This document shows positions 57,834 through 64,000 of a stretch of DNA of 64,000 bases, piece by piece; within the stretch, counting starts at the first letter, position 1; every line of letters starts with the position of its first letter. Both the position numbers and the translations under genes were made by a program. This DNA is from Vibrio toranzoniae (GTDB lineage Bacteria > Pseudomonadota > Gammaproteobacteria > Enterobacterales > Vibrionaceae). The stretch lies in assembly GCF_024347655.1 (NCBI RefSeq), contig NZ_AP025514.1:744001-808000 (forward strand), given 5' to 3'. The notes under the pieces were generated by a model. It worked only from the letters and a program-made list of their open reading frames with translations. It did not search any database and had not been told where the DNA came from.

Positions 57834-58304
57834 TTAAGCTTCTTGATTGAAGTACTCTAGAACCACTTCGTGGTGAGTTTTAGTTTTGAACTTGTTGAAG
57901 ACGTGTTCAATTTGACCTTCTTCATCAATTAGGAAGCTAATACGGTGCAGACCATCGTATACTTTGCCCATGAATTTCTTTTCACCCCAAACGCCAAACT
58001 GCTCAGCAACGCTGTGGTCTTCGTCAGACAACAGGGTGAAGTTCAGAGATTTTTTCGCAACGAAGTTTGGTAGACGTTTTACTGGATCAACACTCACACC
58101 TAAAACAACCACATTCAGGTCATCAAGCTGTGCTTTGATATCACGCAGGCCTTCCGCTTGCACAATACAACCTGGAGTCATTGCTTTTGGGTAAAAGTAG
58201 AAAAGTACTTTTTTACCTTTGAAGTCACCAAGAGATACGATATTGCCATCTTGATCTGGAAGAGAAAAAGCAGGTGCTGGAACACCAGCCGTTAGCGTAT
58301 TCAT
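57834..58304 (-). CDS. bcp: Thioredoxin-dependent thiol peroxidase Bcp (PrxQ), single-cysteine form
   Basis: Bcp reduces hydroperoxides with a peroxidatic cysteine. The 156-residue protein has DQDGNIVSLGDFKGKKVLFY, the active site FYPKAMTPGCIVQAEGLRD with peroxidatic Cys46, and GVSVDPVKRLPNFVAK. The resolving cysteine, five residues later in E. coli (Cys50 there), is Glu51 here, and no other cysteine exists in the protein. It must therefore act as a one-cysteine peroxiredoxin that needs an outside thiol. It follows gcvR by 12 bp, so they share an operon, as in E. coli. Confidence 0.95.
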   Translation of the reverse strand: MNTLTAGVPAPAFSLPDQDGNIVSLGDFKGKKVLFYFYPKAMTPGCIVQAEGLRDIKAQLDDLNVVVLGVSVDPVKRLPNFVAKKSLNFTLLSDEDHSVAEQFGVWGEKKFMGKVYDGLHRISFLIDEEGQIEHVFNKFKTKTHHEVVLEYFNQEA

Positions 58305-58316
58305 GATATTTCCTTT

Positions 58317-58859
58317 TTAAAGACTGTTTTTGATAAAGTTGAGCGAGCCTTGTACGGATAGGCTCTGACACAGCGAATTGAATTCTTCTTGTAGCTGCAT
58401 CAAATTACATTCTGACTGCACAGAAGCGGTAATTGAGATATGGAACTGGTCGCTATCGAACTGAACCTTGGATTTATTGATGGTTTGTGCGCTAAGCGAG
58501 TCGAGGCCGATGTTTCGGTCCGCGAAGAATTGAGTGAACTGCTCGGTAAGTCCAAGCTTGTCGTCTGACTCAACGAATACCTCTAGCGTGTATGAGTTCT
58601 CAATAATATCATGAGGAGAAGTGCGCTTCATAATCGTAATTAAGTCGTGCTCTTGACCAAGCAAGGGCAGGGTCGTTTCAACGCGGGTAATGTTGTTTGC
58701 CTTTCCAGACAGTAGCATGATAAGCGTAAATTCTTCGCCAAACATAGCGATACGGCTATCAATAATGTTACAGCCTGATTGGGTGACTAAATGAACCACT
58801 TGGTTGCATACACCTGGGCGATCAGTGCCCACAGCTGTGATTACTAGATGTTGAGTCAT
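58317..58859 (-). CDS. gcvR: Glycine cleavage system transcriptional repressor GcvR
   Basis: GcvR binds GcvA and blocks activation of the gcvTHP operon unless glycine is present. The 180-residue protein has two ACT domains: the first starts HLVITAVGTDRPGVCNQVVH with GEEFTLIMLLSGK, the second starts LEVFVESDDKLGLTEQFTQF. It has no DNA-binding domain, consistent with action through GcvA. It precedes bcp and is divergent from dapA, the gammaproteobacterial order. Confidence 0.94.
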   Translation of the reverse strand: MTQHLVITAVGTDRPGVCNQVVHLVTQSGCNIIDSRIAMFGEEFTLIMLLSGKANNITRVETTLPLLGQEHDLITIMKRTSPHDIIENSYTLEVFVESDDKLGLTEQFTQFFADRNIGLDSLSAQTINKSKVQFDSDQFHISITASVQSECNLMQLQEEFNSLCQSLSVQGSLNFIKNSL

Positions 58860-59232
58860 AAAATCACGTCTCTAAATATTCCGTTGATGTTTGCATGTTA
58901 GCACAGTTAGCCAGAGGAATAAGCGTATGGGCGGGGCTTTTTATTAGGCATCTTGCGTCCTACTGGCAACAAATGATTGGAATATCGAGAGCGTTAAAAT
59001 TGAGATGGCAGAGTGAGACCACAGCTTACTTGCTACTGACATCCGGCGATAGGCTTTCCGATAGATTGAGCGCAGGTTGCCCAAATTTCAGGTATAACGC
59101 CGTTAGAAGTCGTTTTACCTCAAACATACGACAATATTTACTGCAGATGTTGCCGCTAAGCCACTTTAATGTCTTGTGTTTATTGATTGGCTTACAGTAA
59201 CATGCAAAAAGAATAAATTAAGGGAGATAGAC
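58860..59232. other. 373-bp divergent region between gcvR and dapA
   Basis: The region holds the promoters of both genes but no gene I can support. An open frame from 58895 to 59200 (101 residues) lacks a ribosome binding site, resembles no family known to me and ends only 33 bp before dapA; its arginine- and leucine-rich composition is that of read-through non-coding DNA. A TATAAC at about 59091 might be a dapA -10, with no matching -35. Confidence 0.5.
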
Positions 59233-60111
59233 ATGTTTTCAGGAAGTATCGTTGCGCTAGTTACGCCATTTAATACAGATGGTGAAGTGGATTTCGACAG
59301 CCTTAAAAAGTTAGTTGAGCACCATGTTGCTGCAGGTAGTGATGGTCTGGTTGCGGTTGGCACAACTGGTGAGTCTTCAACACTCACAATTGAAGAGCAT
59401 GTCAAAGTCGTCAATAAGATCGTTGAATTTGCTGATGGTCGTATTCCTGTTATTGCTGGTACGGGTGCAAACGCAACTCACGAGTCAGTGCTATTCAGCC
59501 GTTTATTAAATGGTTCTGGCATTGCCGGTTGTTTGAGTGTGACACCTTACTACAACAAACCGACTCAAGAAGGTTTGTACCAGCACTATAAAGCGATTGC
59601 TGAAGTCAGTGACGTTCCTCAGATTCTCTACAATGTACCGGGCCGAACTGCCGTTGACTTGTTACCAGAAACGGTTGCTCGCCTTGCTGAGATCGAAAAT
59701 ATCGTTGCACTTAAAGATGCGACGGGTGATCTCGACAGAATTGCAATTCACCGTGAACTTTGTGGCGAAGACTTTATCTTACTAAGTGGTGATGACTTAA
59801 CAGGTTTAGAATTTGTGAAGCTTGGTGGCGACGGCGTGATCTCTGTAACCAACAATGTTGCAGCCGCTGATATGGCAACTATGTTCAAACTAGCGAAACA
59901 AGGTAAGTTTGAAGAAGCAGAAGCGATCAATGAACGTTTGATGCCTCTACATAAGAATTTGTTCGTTGAGTCTAACCCTATTCCCGTAAAATGGGCGGTT
60001 CATAAAATGGGTCTGATTGCTGAAGGTGGCTTACGTCTACCGCTGACTGAACTGTCAGAACCAGCTCAACCTGTTGTTGCTCAAGCAATGACTGAAGCGT
60101 GTATTTACTAA
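59233..60111 (+). CDS. dapA: 4-hydroxy-tetrahydrodipicolinate synthase
   Basis: DapA condenses pyruvate and aspartate semialdehyde, the first step of lysine and diaminopimelate synthesis for peptidoglycan. The 292-residue TIM barrel, same length as in E. coli, has the GTTGESSTL phosphate-type loop, the tyrosine in [31 protein letters not shown], and the Schiff-base lysine in [11 protein letters not shown]. The start at 59233 follows GGGAGAT; an upstream frame extension to 59176 is not supported. It is followed by bamC; a hairpin of 9-bp stem lies between (60125-60147). dapE is also in this window. Confidence 0.98.
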   Translation: MFSGSIVALVTPFNTDGEVDFDSLKKLVEHHVAAGSDGLVAVGTTGESSTLTIEEHVKVVNKIVEFADGRIPVIAGTGANATHESVLFSRLLNGSGIAGCLSVTPYYNKPTQEGLYQHYKAIAEVSDVPQILYNVPGRTAVDLLPETVARLAEIENIVALKDATGDLDRIAIHRELCGEDFILLSGDDLTGLEFVKLGGDGVISVTNNVAAADMATMFKLAKQGKFEEAEAINERLMPLHKNLFVESNPIPVKWAVHKMGLIAEGGLRLPLTELSEPAQPVVAQAMTEACIY

Positions 60112-60124
60112 AACGTATGAAGTA

Positions 60125-60147
60125 ATGCCGAAGCGAACCTTCGGCAT
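60125..60147 (+). terminator. Weak hairpin between dapA and bamC
   Basis: ATGCCGAAG and CTTCGGCAT form a perfect 9-bp stem with a 5-nt loop, without a real T-run. It lies just before the bamC ribosome binding site and may shield or stabilise the message rather than terminate. Confidence 0.45.
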
Positions 60148-60159
60148 TTAGGAGTATAA

Positions 60160-61206
60160 ATGAAGTATTCTCACCAGCTAGTGATTGGGTCACTGGCTGT
60201 TTTTGTTCTTACAGCATGTTCTGGCAGTCCGACTCAACGTCGGCAGGCCAAAGATGATTTCGAATACTTAGAAACACCTGAGTTTTCACAATGGCAATTG
60301 CCAGAAGATGCTCAGCCTCAGTTCTACCCAAATTTTGACATTCCAAGCGGCGAATTTAGTGGTGGTACAGGTCGTGAAGTGGATATTCGTCCACCGCAAC
60401 AAGTACTTGAGCTGATACCTGGTGCTCGTACTGAGCGTCAAAATGGTGAAGTGACACTATGGCTCCTTCGTGCTGAAGAAGCAGACCGAGTGTGGCAAAC
60501 GGCAGTAGACATGCTAGCTCAGCGTGGGATTGGCATTCGTGAACAGTCAGAGAATGAGATTGAGACCGATTGGGTAACTTGGGTTTCTGAAGATGAAGAA
60601 GTAGAGATTGGCAGTCGTTACTCTATCTCTCGTTTCCAAGCAAACAACCGCCATGGCTTCAAGATTAACCTCATTGATTGGCGTGAAGGTACTGAAGAGA
60701 AGCCGGTAACAGCAACCAATAAAGAGCGCTATAACGCGTTCCTGACCAACTTGGTCATGGCTAAATACGATGAAAATCTTCGTGCAGAAGCAGCGCTGAA
60801 AGCGCAAGAGTTGGTGAAGCGTATTCCAATCTCAATGGGTGCTGACCGCAGTGGCTTCCCTGTGATCATTGCTCGTACACCATATAATGTATTGTGGCAG
60901 CGTTTGCCTAGCTTGTTGCCTACGATGGGCTTTGAGCTTGAAGAGCGTAACCAATCTCAAGGTACGGTGAAGGCGAAGTACGCCGCGCCAGATGATGAAT
61001 TCTGGGAAGAGATTGGCCTACAACCTATCGATTTAGCGCCAGGTACTTACACCTTCTTATTTGGTGATCTTGGTAACCGTACGTCGATCAACGTAACGGA
61101 TACATCAGGTAAGCCAGTAGAAGAAGAGCTACTTAAATCAATGGTACCGGTACTAGCACACGTTGCTGACCAAACCAAAGATGACAATGATACTAATGCT
61201 GAATGA
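60160..61206 (+). CDS. bamC: Outer membrane assembly lipoprotein BamC
   Basis: BamC (NlpB) is a lipoprotein subunit of the BAM complex that binds BamD. The 348-residue precursor has a lipobox in VFVLTACSGSPTQ with Cys20, then a long unstructured N-terminus (DDFEYLETPEFSQWQLPED) that lies on BamD, and two helix-grip domains (N: VTLWLLRAEEADRVWQTAVD; C: IARTPYNVLWQRLPSLLPTM). Length is close to E. coli (344). It follows dapA, the order in E. coli too. GGAG precedes the ATG. Strong terminator after it. Confidence 0.96.
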   Translation: MKYSHQLVIGSLAVFVLTACSGSPTQRRQAKDDFEYLETPEFSQWQLPEDAQPQFYPNFDIPSGEFSGGTGREVDIRPPQQVLELIPGARTERQNGEVTLWLLRAEEADRVWQTAVDMLAQRGIGIREQSENEIETDWVTWVSEDEEVEIGSRYSISRFQANNRHGFKINLIDWREGTEEKPVTATNKERYNAFLTNLVMAKYDENLRAEAALKAQELVKRIPISMGADRSGFPVIIARTPYNVLWQRLPSLLPTMGFELEERNQSQGTVKAKYAAPDDEFWEEIGLQPIDLAPGTYTFLFGDLGNRTSINVTDTSGKPVEEELLKSMVPVLAHVADQTKDDNDTNAE

Positions 61207-61221
61207 TTAGCTTTAGCTAAT

Positions 61222-61253
61222 AAAAAAGAGGACACATTGTGTCCTCTTTTTTT
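61222..61253 (+). terminator. Intrinsic terminator after bamC
   Basis: AAAAAAGAGGACAC and GTGTCCTCTTTTTT form a 14-bp stem with a 3-nt loop and a T7 run. It ends the dapA-bamC unit. Confidence 0.95.
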
Positions 61254-61347
61254 ATGTTCGTTTATAAGTCAGCGGCTTATTCTAAAATCAGGCAAAGCCA
61301 CCCAAATCACAAAGCTATCGAAATTATCAAGCCATCAGAGCCACAGG

Positions 61348-61557
61348 TTAAGCGTCTTTGTTATCCGATGACTCTTCTTTTTGATCCTTCTCTTTATTCT
61401 GCTTGTCTAAGTGATTGAGCTTATCTAAATCTCGCTCTGTTTTACCACGACCTGTCAGGTCCATATTGGCGGTCTGTTTAAGAGCTGCGATGTTACCCAC
61501 CACGACGCTAACCACGATGATGATGATAACCCAAGGGTTTGTAAGCCATTCCAACAT
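61348..61557 (-). CDS. DUF2897 family small membrane protein
   Basis: A 69-residue protein: one N-terminal membrane span (residues 8-22, PWVIIIIVVSVVVGNI), then a highly charged tail (MDLTGRGKTERDLDKLNHLD and KEKDQKEESSDNKDA). This layout matches DUF2897 proteins of vibrios. The function is unknown. It lies 8 bp after the M15 peptidase gene on the same strand, so the two share a transcript; E. coli has an unrelated small membrane gene (ypfN) at a similar place near dapE. Confidence 0.8.
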   Translation of the reverse strand: MLEWLTNPWVIIIIVVSVVVGNIAALKQTANMDLTGRGKTERDLDKLNHLDKQNKEKDQKEESSDNKDA

Positions 61558-61565
61558 AAGCGCTC

Positions 61566-62240
61566 CTAATGGCTGATGTTCGCTACGAAGCGCGCGTAGA
61601 TCTCGTCTAGCTGCTCCATAATAATCCTATACCCTAATATTGGCTTAGATTGGAGTTGCTTGCCAAGTAAAGTGGGAGATAACTGTGATAAACACGACTC
61701 CGAAACCTCACGGTGGCTAATATGCCAAGGCTCTATCGCCACACCACCCAGGTCTTTACTGTAAGGAAAGAAGAACCCAAATTGCGCAGCATGAACAGAT
61801 AACCATTGGTAAAACGCTTGCTGGTGGCCTGTAAAGTATTCCCATGGTTCCAGTTGCAGTTGTGTGCCTTCAGGTAAGTGGTTGCGAGCAAAGACATCGA
61901 AGTCACAGCCCCAATGATGACGACTCGCACCGGGAAGTGCAGACCACCTCAGGATAGCCGATAGCTTTTGATGTTCAGTCAGTGTTGAAGCATCAAGAGG
62001 TTGGCTTTCTGAGTCTAATATCGGAACTTCGCCAGAAAACTTACGGTTCCAAATCAGAGATTGCCTTTCATAGTCACGAAAGCCACTGGCAATCTCCATT
62101 TTAAAACCTGCGAGCTGAGCAGCTTCAATCAAATGGTCCAGGTCACCTTTTACCTCACTGTGAACCAAGAAGGTCTTGGTGCCGATCAGGCTAGATTCCA
62201 GATGAGAATCTGATTGTCCGGTAAGCTGCTCTGGTGTCAT
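61566..62240 (-). CDS. M15 family D,D-carboxypeptidase-like peptidase
   Basis: A 224-residue protein with the zinc-peptidase signature of the VanY/M15B family: arginine in SGFRDYERQ (R55), SRHHWGCDFD with zinc ligands H108 and D115 (SxHxxGxxxD), and EPWHIS with catalytic E169 and ligand H172. Such enzymes trim D-Ala-D-Ala or other peptidoglycan peptides. No signal peptide is seen, which is unusual for a wall enzyme and suggests either a cytoplasmic role in recycling or export by another route. It stands between dapE and DUF2897 on the same strand. Confidence 0.9.
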   Translation of the reverse strand: MTPEQLTGQSDSHLESSLIGTKTFLVHSEVKGDLDHLIEAAQLAGFKMEIASGFRDYERQSLIWNRKFSGEVPILDSESQPLDASTLTEHQKLSAILRWSALPGASRHHWGCDFDVFARNHLPEGTQLQLEPWEYFTGHQQAFYQWLSVHAAQFGFFFPYSKDLGGVAIEPWHISHREVSESCLSQLSPTLLGKQLQSKPILGYRIIMEQLDEIYARFVANISH

Positions 62241-62285
62241 AACGTGCCTCTCAATAATTAGATGCTATGAATCGCTGATGAAAGA

Positions 62286-63422
62286 CTATTTAGCGAACAG
62301 GTTCACTAATGTTCTTTCGTACATGTCGGTTAGTTTCTCTAAATCAGCCACTTTCACACATTCGTTAACCTTGTGAATCGTTGCATTCACTGGCCCTAGC
62401 TCTACCACTTGTCCGCCCATGCGCGCAATAAAGCGCCCATCAGACGTACCACCAGTCGTTAGAAGAGCTGGTTTCACATCATTGACGTGACCCACAGCAT
62501 CGACAATAGCATCAAGCAATGAACCTGCGTCTGTTAAGAACGGGTCGCCATTGAATGTCCATTTTAGGTCGTATTCGAAATCATACTTGTCGAGTGTTGT
62601 TGTGATTCGTTCAACGATGATGTCGTTGCTTAACTCGGTACTAAAACGCAGGTTAAACTGAACATTAAACTCACCAGGAATCACGTTTGACGCGCCAGTA
62701 CCCGCACTTACATTTGGAATTTGGAAACTGGTTGGCGGGAAGTAATCATTACCTTTGTCCCACTCAGTTGTTGCCAACTCATTGATAGCAAGCAGAGAGC
62801 TGTGTACAGGGTTGTTTGCTAAGTGAGGGTAGGCTACATGACCTTGTGTACCTTTAATCGTTAGATCGCCTGTGATAGAGCCACGACGGCCATTCTTCAC
62901 AACATCGCCTACGAACTCAGTGCTTGATGGTTCACCCACAATACACATGTCTATGTTCTCACCACGAGCCATCAGAGTTTCAACAACACGTACGGTACCA
63001 TTGATGAACGGACCTTCTTCATCTGAAGTGATCAGGAACCCGATTGAACCTGTGTGATCTGGGTGCTTGGCAATGAACTGCTCTACTGCAACAATCATTG
63101 AAGCTAGCGAGCCTTTCATGTCCGCTGCGCCGCGACCGTGTAGGAAACCGTCTACGATAGTCGGTTCGAATGGCTTAGTGCTCCACTGTTCAATTGGGCC
63201 AGCAGGAACCACATCAGTGTGGCCAGCAAAGGCAAACAGAGGCGCTTCGGTACCACGGCGAGCCCAGAAGTTCGTCGTATCTTCAAATACCATCACTTCG
63301 ATTTCAAAACCGAGCGCTTTTAAGCGATTCATCATCAGCTCTTGGCAGCCTGCATCTTCAGGGGTTACCGATTGACGGCTAATGAGGTCTTTTGCCAGAG
63401 CCAAAGTTGGGCTATCTGTCAT
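62286..63422 (-). CDS. dapE: Succinyl-diaminopimelate desuccinylase
   Basis: DapE hydrolyses N-succinyl-LL-DAP to LL-DAP, late in lysine and diaminopimelate synthesis; it is an M20 dizinc enzyme. The 378-residue protein starts [20 protein letters not shown] and has [12 protein letters not shown] with a zinc-binding His, [17 protein letters not shown] with the bridging Asp, [12 protein letters not shown] with the catalytic Glu, and [13 protein letters not shown]. It lies between yffB and the M15 gene on the same strand, a conserved yffB-dapE pair. Shares function with dapA upstream in the window. Confidence 0.97.
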   Translation of the reverse strand: MTDSPTLALAKDLISRQSVTPEDAGCQELMMNRLKALGFEIEVMVFEDTTNFWARRGTEAPLFAFAGHTDVVPAGPIEQWSTKPFEPTIVDGFLHGRGAADMKGSLASMIVAVEQFIAKHPDHTGSIGFLITSDEEGPFINGTVRVVETLMARGENIDMCIVGEPSSTEFVGDVVKNGRRGSITGDLTIKGTQGHVAYPHLANNPVHSSLLAINELATTEWDKGNDYFPPTSFQIPNVSAGTGASNVIPGEFNVQFNLRFSTELSNDIIVERITTTLDKYDFEYDLKWTFNGDPFLTDAGSLLDAIVDAVGHVNDVKPALLTTGGTSDGRFIARMGGQVVELGPVNATIHKVNECVKVADLEKLTDMYERTLVNLFAK

Positions 63423-63522
63423 CCTTGAATTCCTTGTTTAAATAAAACGTCTAGTCATTAATTTCAGGCGTGAACAGGGGAAGTTCAACGCTTTGTTATC
63501 TGTTCTAATAATTGCTTATTAC

Positions 63523-63543
63523 GCTAATTGCTAATTGCTAATT
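63523..63543. repeat. Three tandem GCTAATT units at the yffB stop codon
   Basis: GCTAATT is repeated three times without a gap (63523-63529, 63530-63536, 63537-63543). The last unit overlaps the minus-strand stop codon of yffB. A 7-bp repeat of this size can change copy number by slippage, but here only non-coding DNA would vary. Confidence 0.8.
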
Positions 63544-63889
63544 ACGCAAAAATAGCAGCGTATTGGTCAGCTTTGAAGCCAATATGAAGCTTGCCATCGA
63601 CTTTTAAGATCGGGCGCTTAATCATTGCTGGTTGTTCAACAAGCAGAGTGACGGCTTTTTCTTCCGTTAATGTGTCTTTTTGCTCTTGAGAAAGTTGGCG
63701 ATAAGTCGTACCACGTTTGTTTAGCACAAGCTCCCAACCAAGCTCTGAACAGAAGTTTGTTACTAACTCTTCGGTGATGCCTTGTTTGCGATAATCGTGA
63801 AATTCGAACTCGATACCTTCAGCTTCAAGCCATTTCTTTGCTTTTTTGATGGTGTCGCAATTTGGGATACCAAACATAGTGATAGTCAT
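63542..63889 (-). CDS. yffB: ArsC/Spx-family reductase YffB
   Basis: A 115-residue thioredoxin-fold protein of the Spx/YffB group. It starts MTITMFGIPNCDTIKKAKKW with one catalytic Cys11 and no CxxC; family features are FEFHDYRKQGITEELVTNFC and LNKRGTTYRQL, with the C-terminal MIKRPILKVDGKLHIGFKAD. The physiological substrate is unknown; E. coli YffB interacts with glutathione. Upstream of dapE, the same pair as in E. coli. About 110 bp without features remain to the right window edge. Confidence 0.93.
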   Translation of the reverse strand: MTITMFGIPNCDTIKKAKKWLEAEGIEFEFHDYRKQGITEELVTNFCSELGWELVLNKRGTTYRQLSQEQKDTLTEEKAVTLLVEQPAMIKRPILKVDGKLHIGFKADQYAAIFA

Positions 63890-64000
63890 TATTCTTCCTT
63901 TGGGTGATTTTATTTCATTGTTATGAATTGAATCCTATCAGGAAGCGACAACTCAGACAAAATAGAGTGATGAATATTTCACAGAGTGAAAAAAAGCGGT

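Noticed and set aside
58895..59200. Open frame of 101 residues between gcvR and dapA
   Set aside because: No ribosome binding site, no recognisable domain, composition like translated non-coding DNA, and it fills the dapA promoter region.

Overview
The window is a stretch of core chromosome from a marine gammaproteobacterium of the family Vibrionaceae, most likely a Vibrio of the Splendidus type. This rests on protein content and gene order (trmO-proS, glnD-map-rpsB-tsf-pyrH-frr, the Bam/lipid A block, purMN/upp, bepA-bcp-gcvR-dapA-bamC), on Vibrio-typical genes of unknown function (DUF3301, DUF3549, TIGR03503, DUF2066, DUF2069), and on a CsrB-type RNA with a VarA/GacA box. I see no rRNA, tRNA, insertion sequence, prophage, integron or CRISPR array. 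Base composition and gene density look even throughout.

Layout. 1-5 kb: proS (cut by the left edge), trmO, a zinc-independent L31/L36 ribosomal pair behind Fur-like and Zur-like operators, and an AbgT transporter. 5-9.5 kb: yaiI, a small KfrA-like protein, a ~410-nt CsrB-family sRNA, DUF3301, DUF3549, yqcC-truC and yaeH. 9.6-17 kb: glnD and map on the minus strand, divergent from rpsB-tsf-pyrH-frr, with the rpsB leader (t44/tff region) between. 17-33 kb: the envelope block uppS-cdsA-ispC-rseP-bamA-skp-lpxD-fabZ-lpxA-lpxB, then rnhB-dnaE-accA. 33-48 kb: tilS, a cytochrome c, glnB, yafD, a Yip1-like protein with mltD, gloB, yafS, rnhA, dnaQ, TIGR03503, fadE, gmhA and yafJ. 48-64 kb: purMN, upp, uraA, DUF2066, DUF2069-wrbA-like-arsC-like, bepA, a TusA-like gene with perM, bcp, gcvR, dapA-bamC, DUF2897, an M15 peptidase, dapE and yffB.

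How the genes work together. The uppS-to-lpxB run links undecaprenyl and phospholipid precursor supply, isoprenoid synthesis, outer-membrane protein assembly (BamA, Skp, RseP; BepA and BamC further on) and lipid A synthesis. GlnD and its substrate GlnB form the nitrogen-sensing pair. rpsB-tsf-pyrH-frr serves translation and pyrimidine supply; purMN and upp share a control region with a PurR box. fadE carries a FadR-like operator.

I looked for a new defence, mobile or biosynthetic system and found none; this is conserved housekeeping DNA. The best observations are regulatory: the CsrB-type RNA, the double Fur/Zur-like operator, the rpsB and proS leaders, the PurR and FadR sites, a Bcp with a single cysteine, an eight-G run inside dnaE, and small tandem repeats at gene ends. 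Function calls come from recognising protein families by eye; no database search was run.
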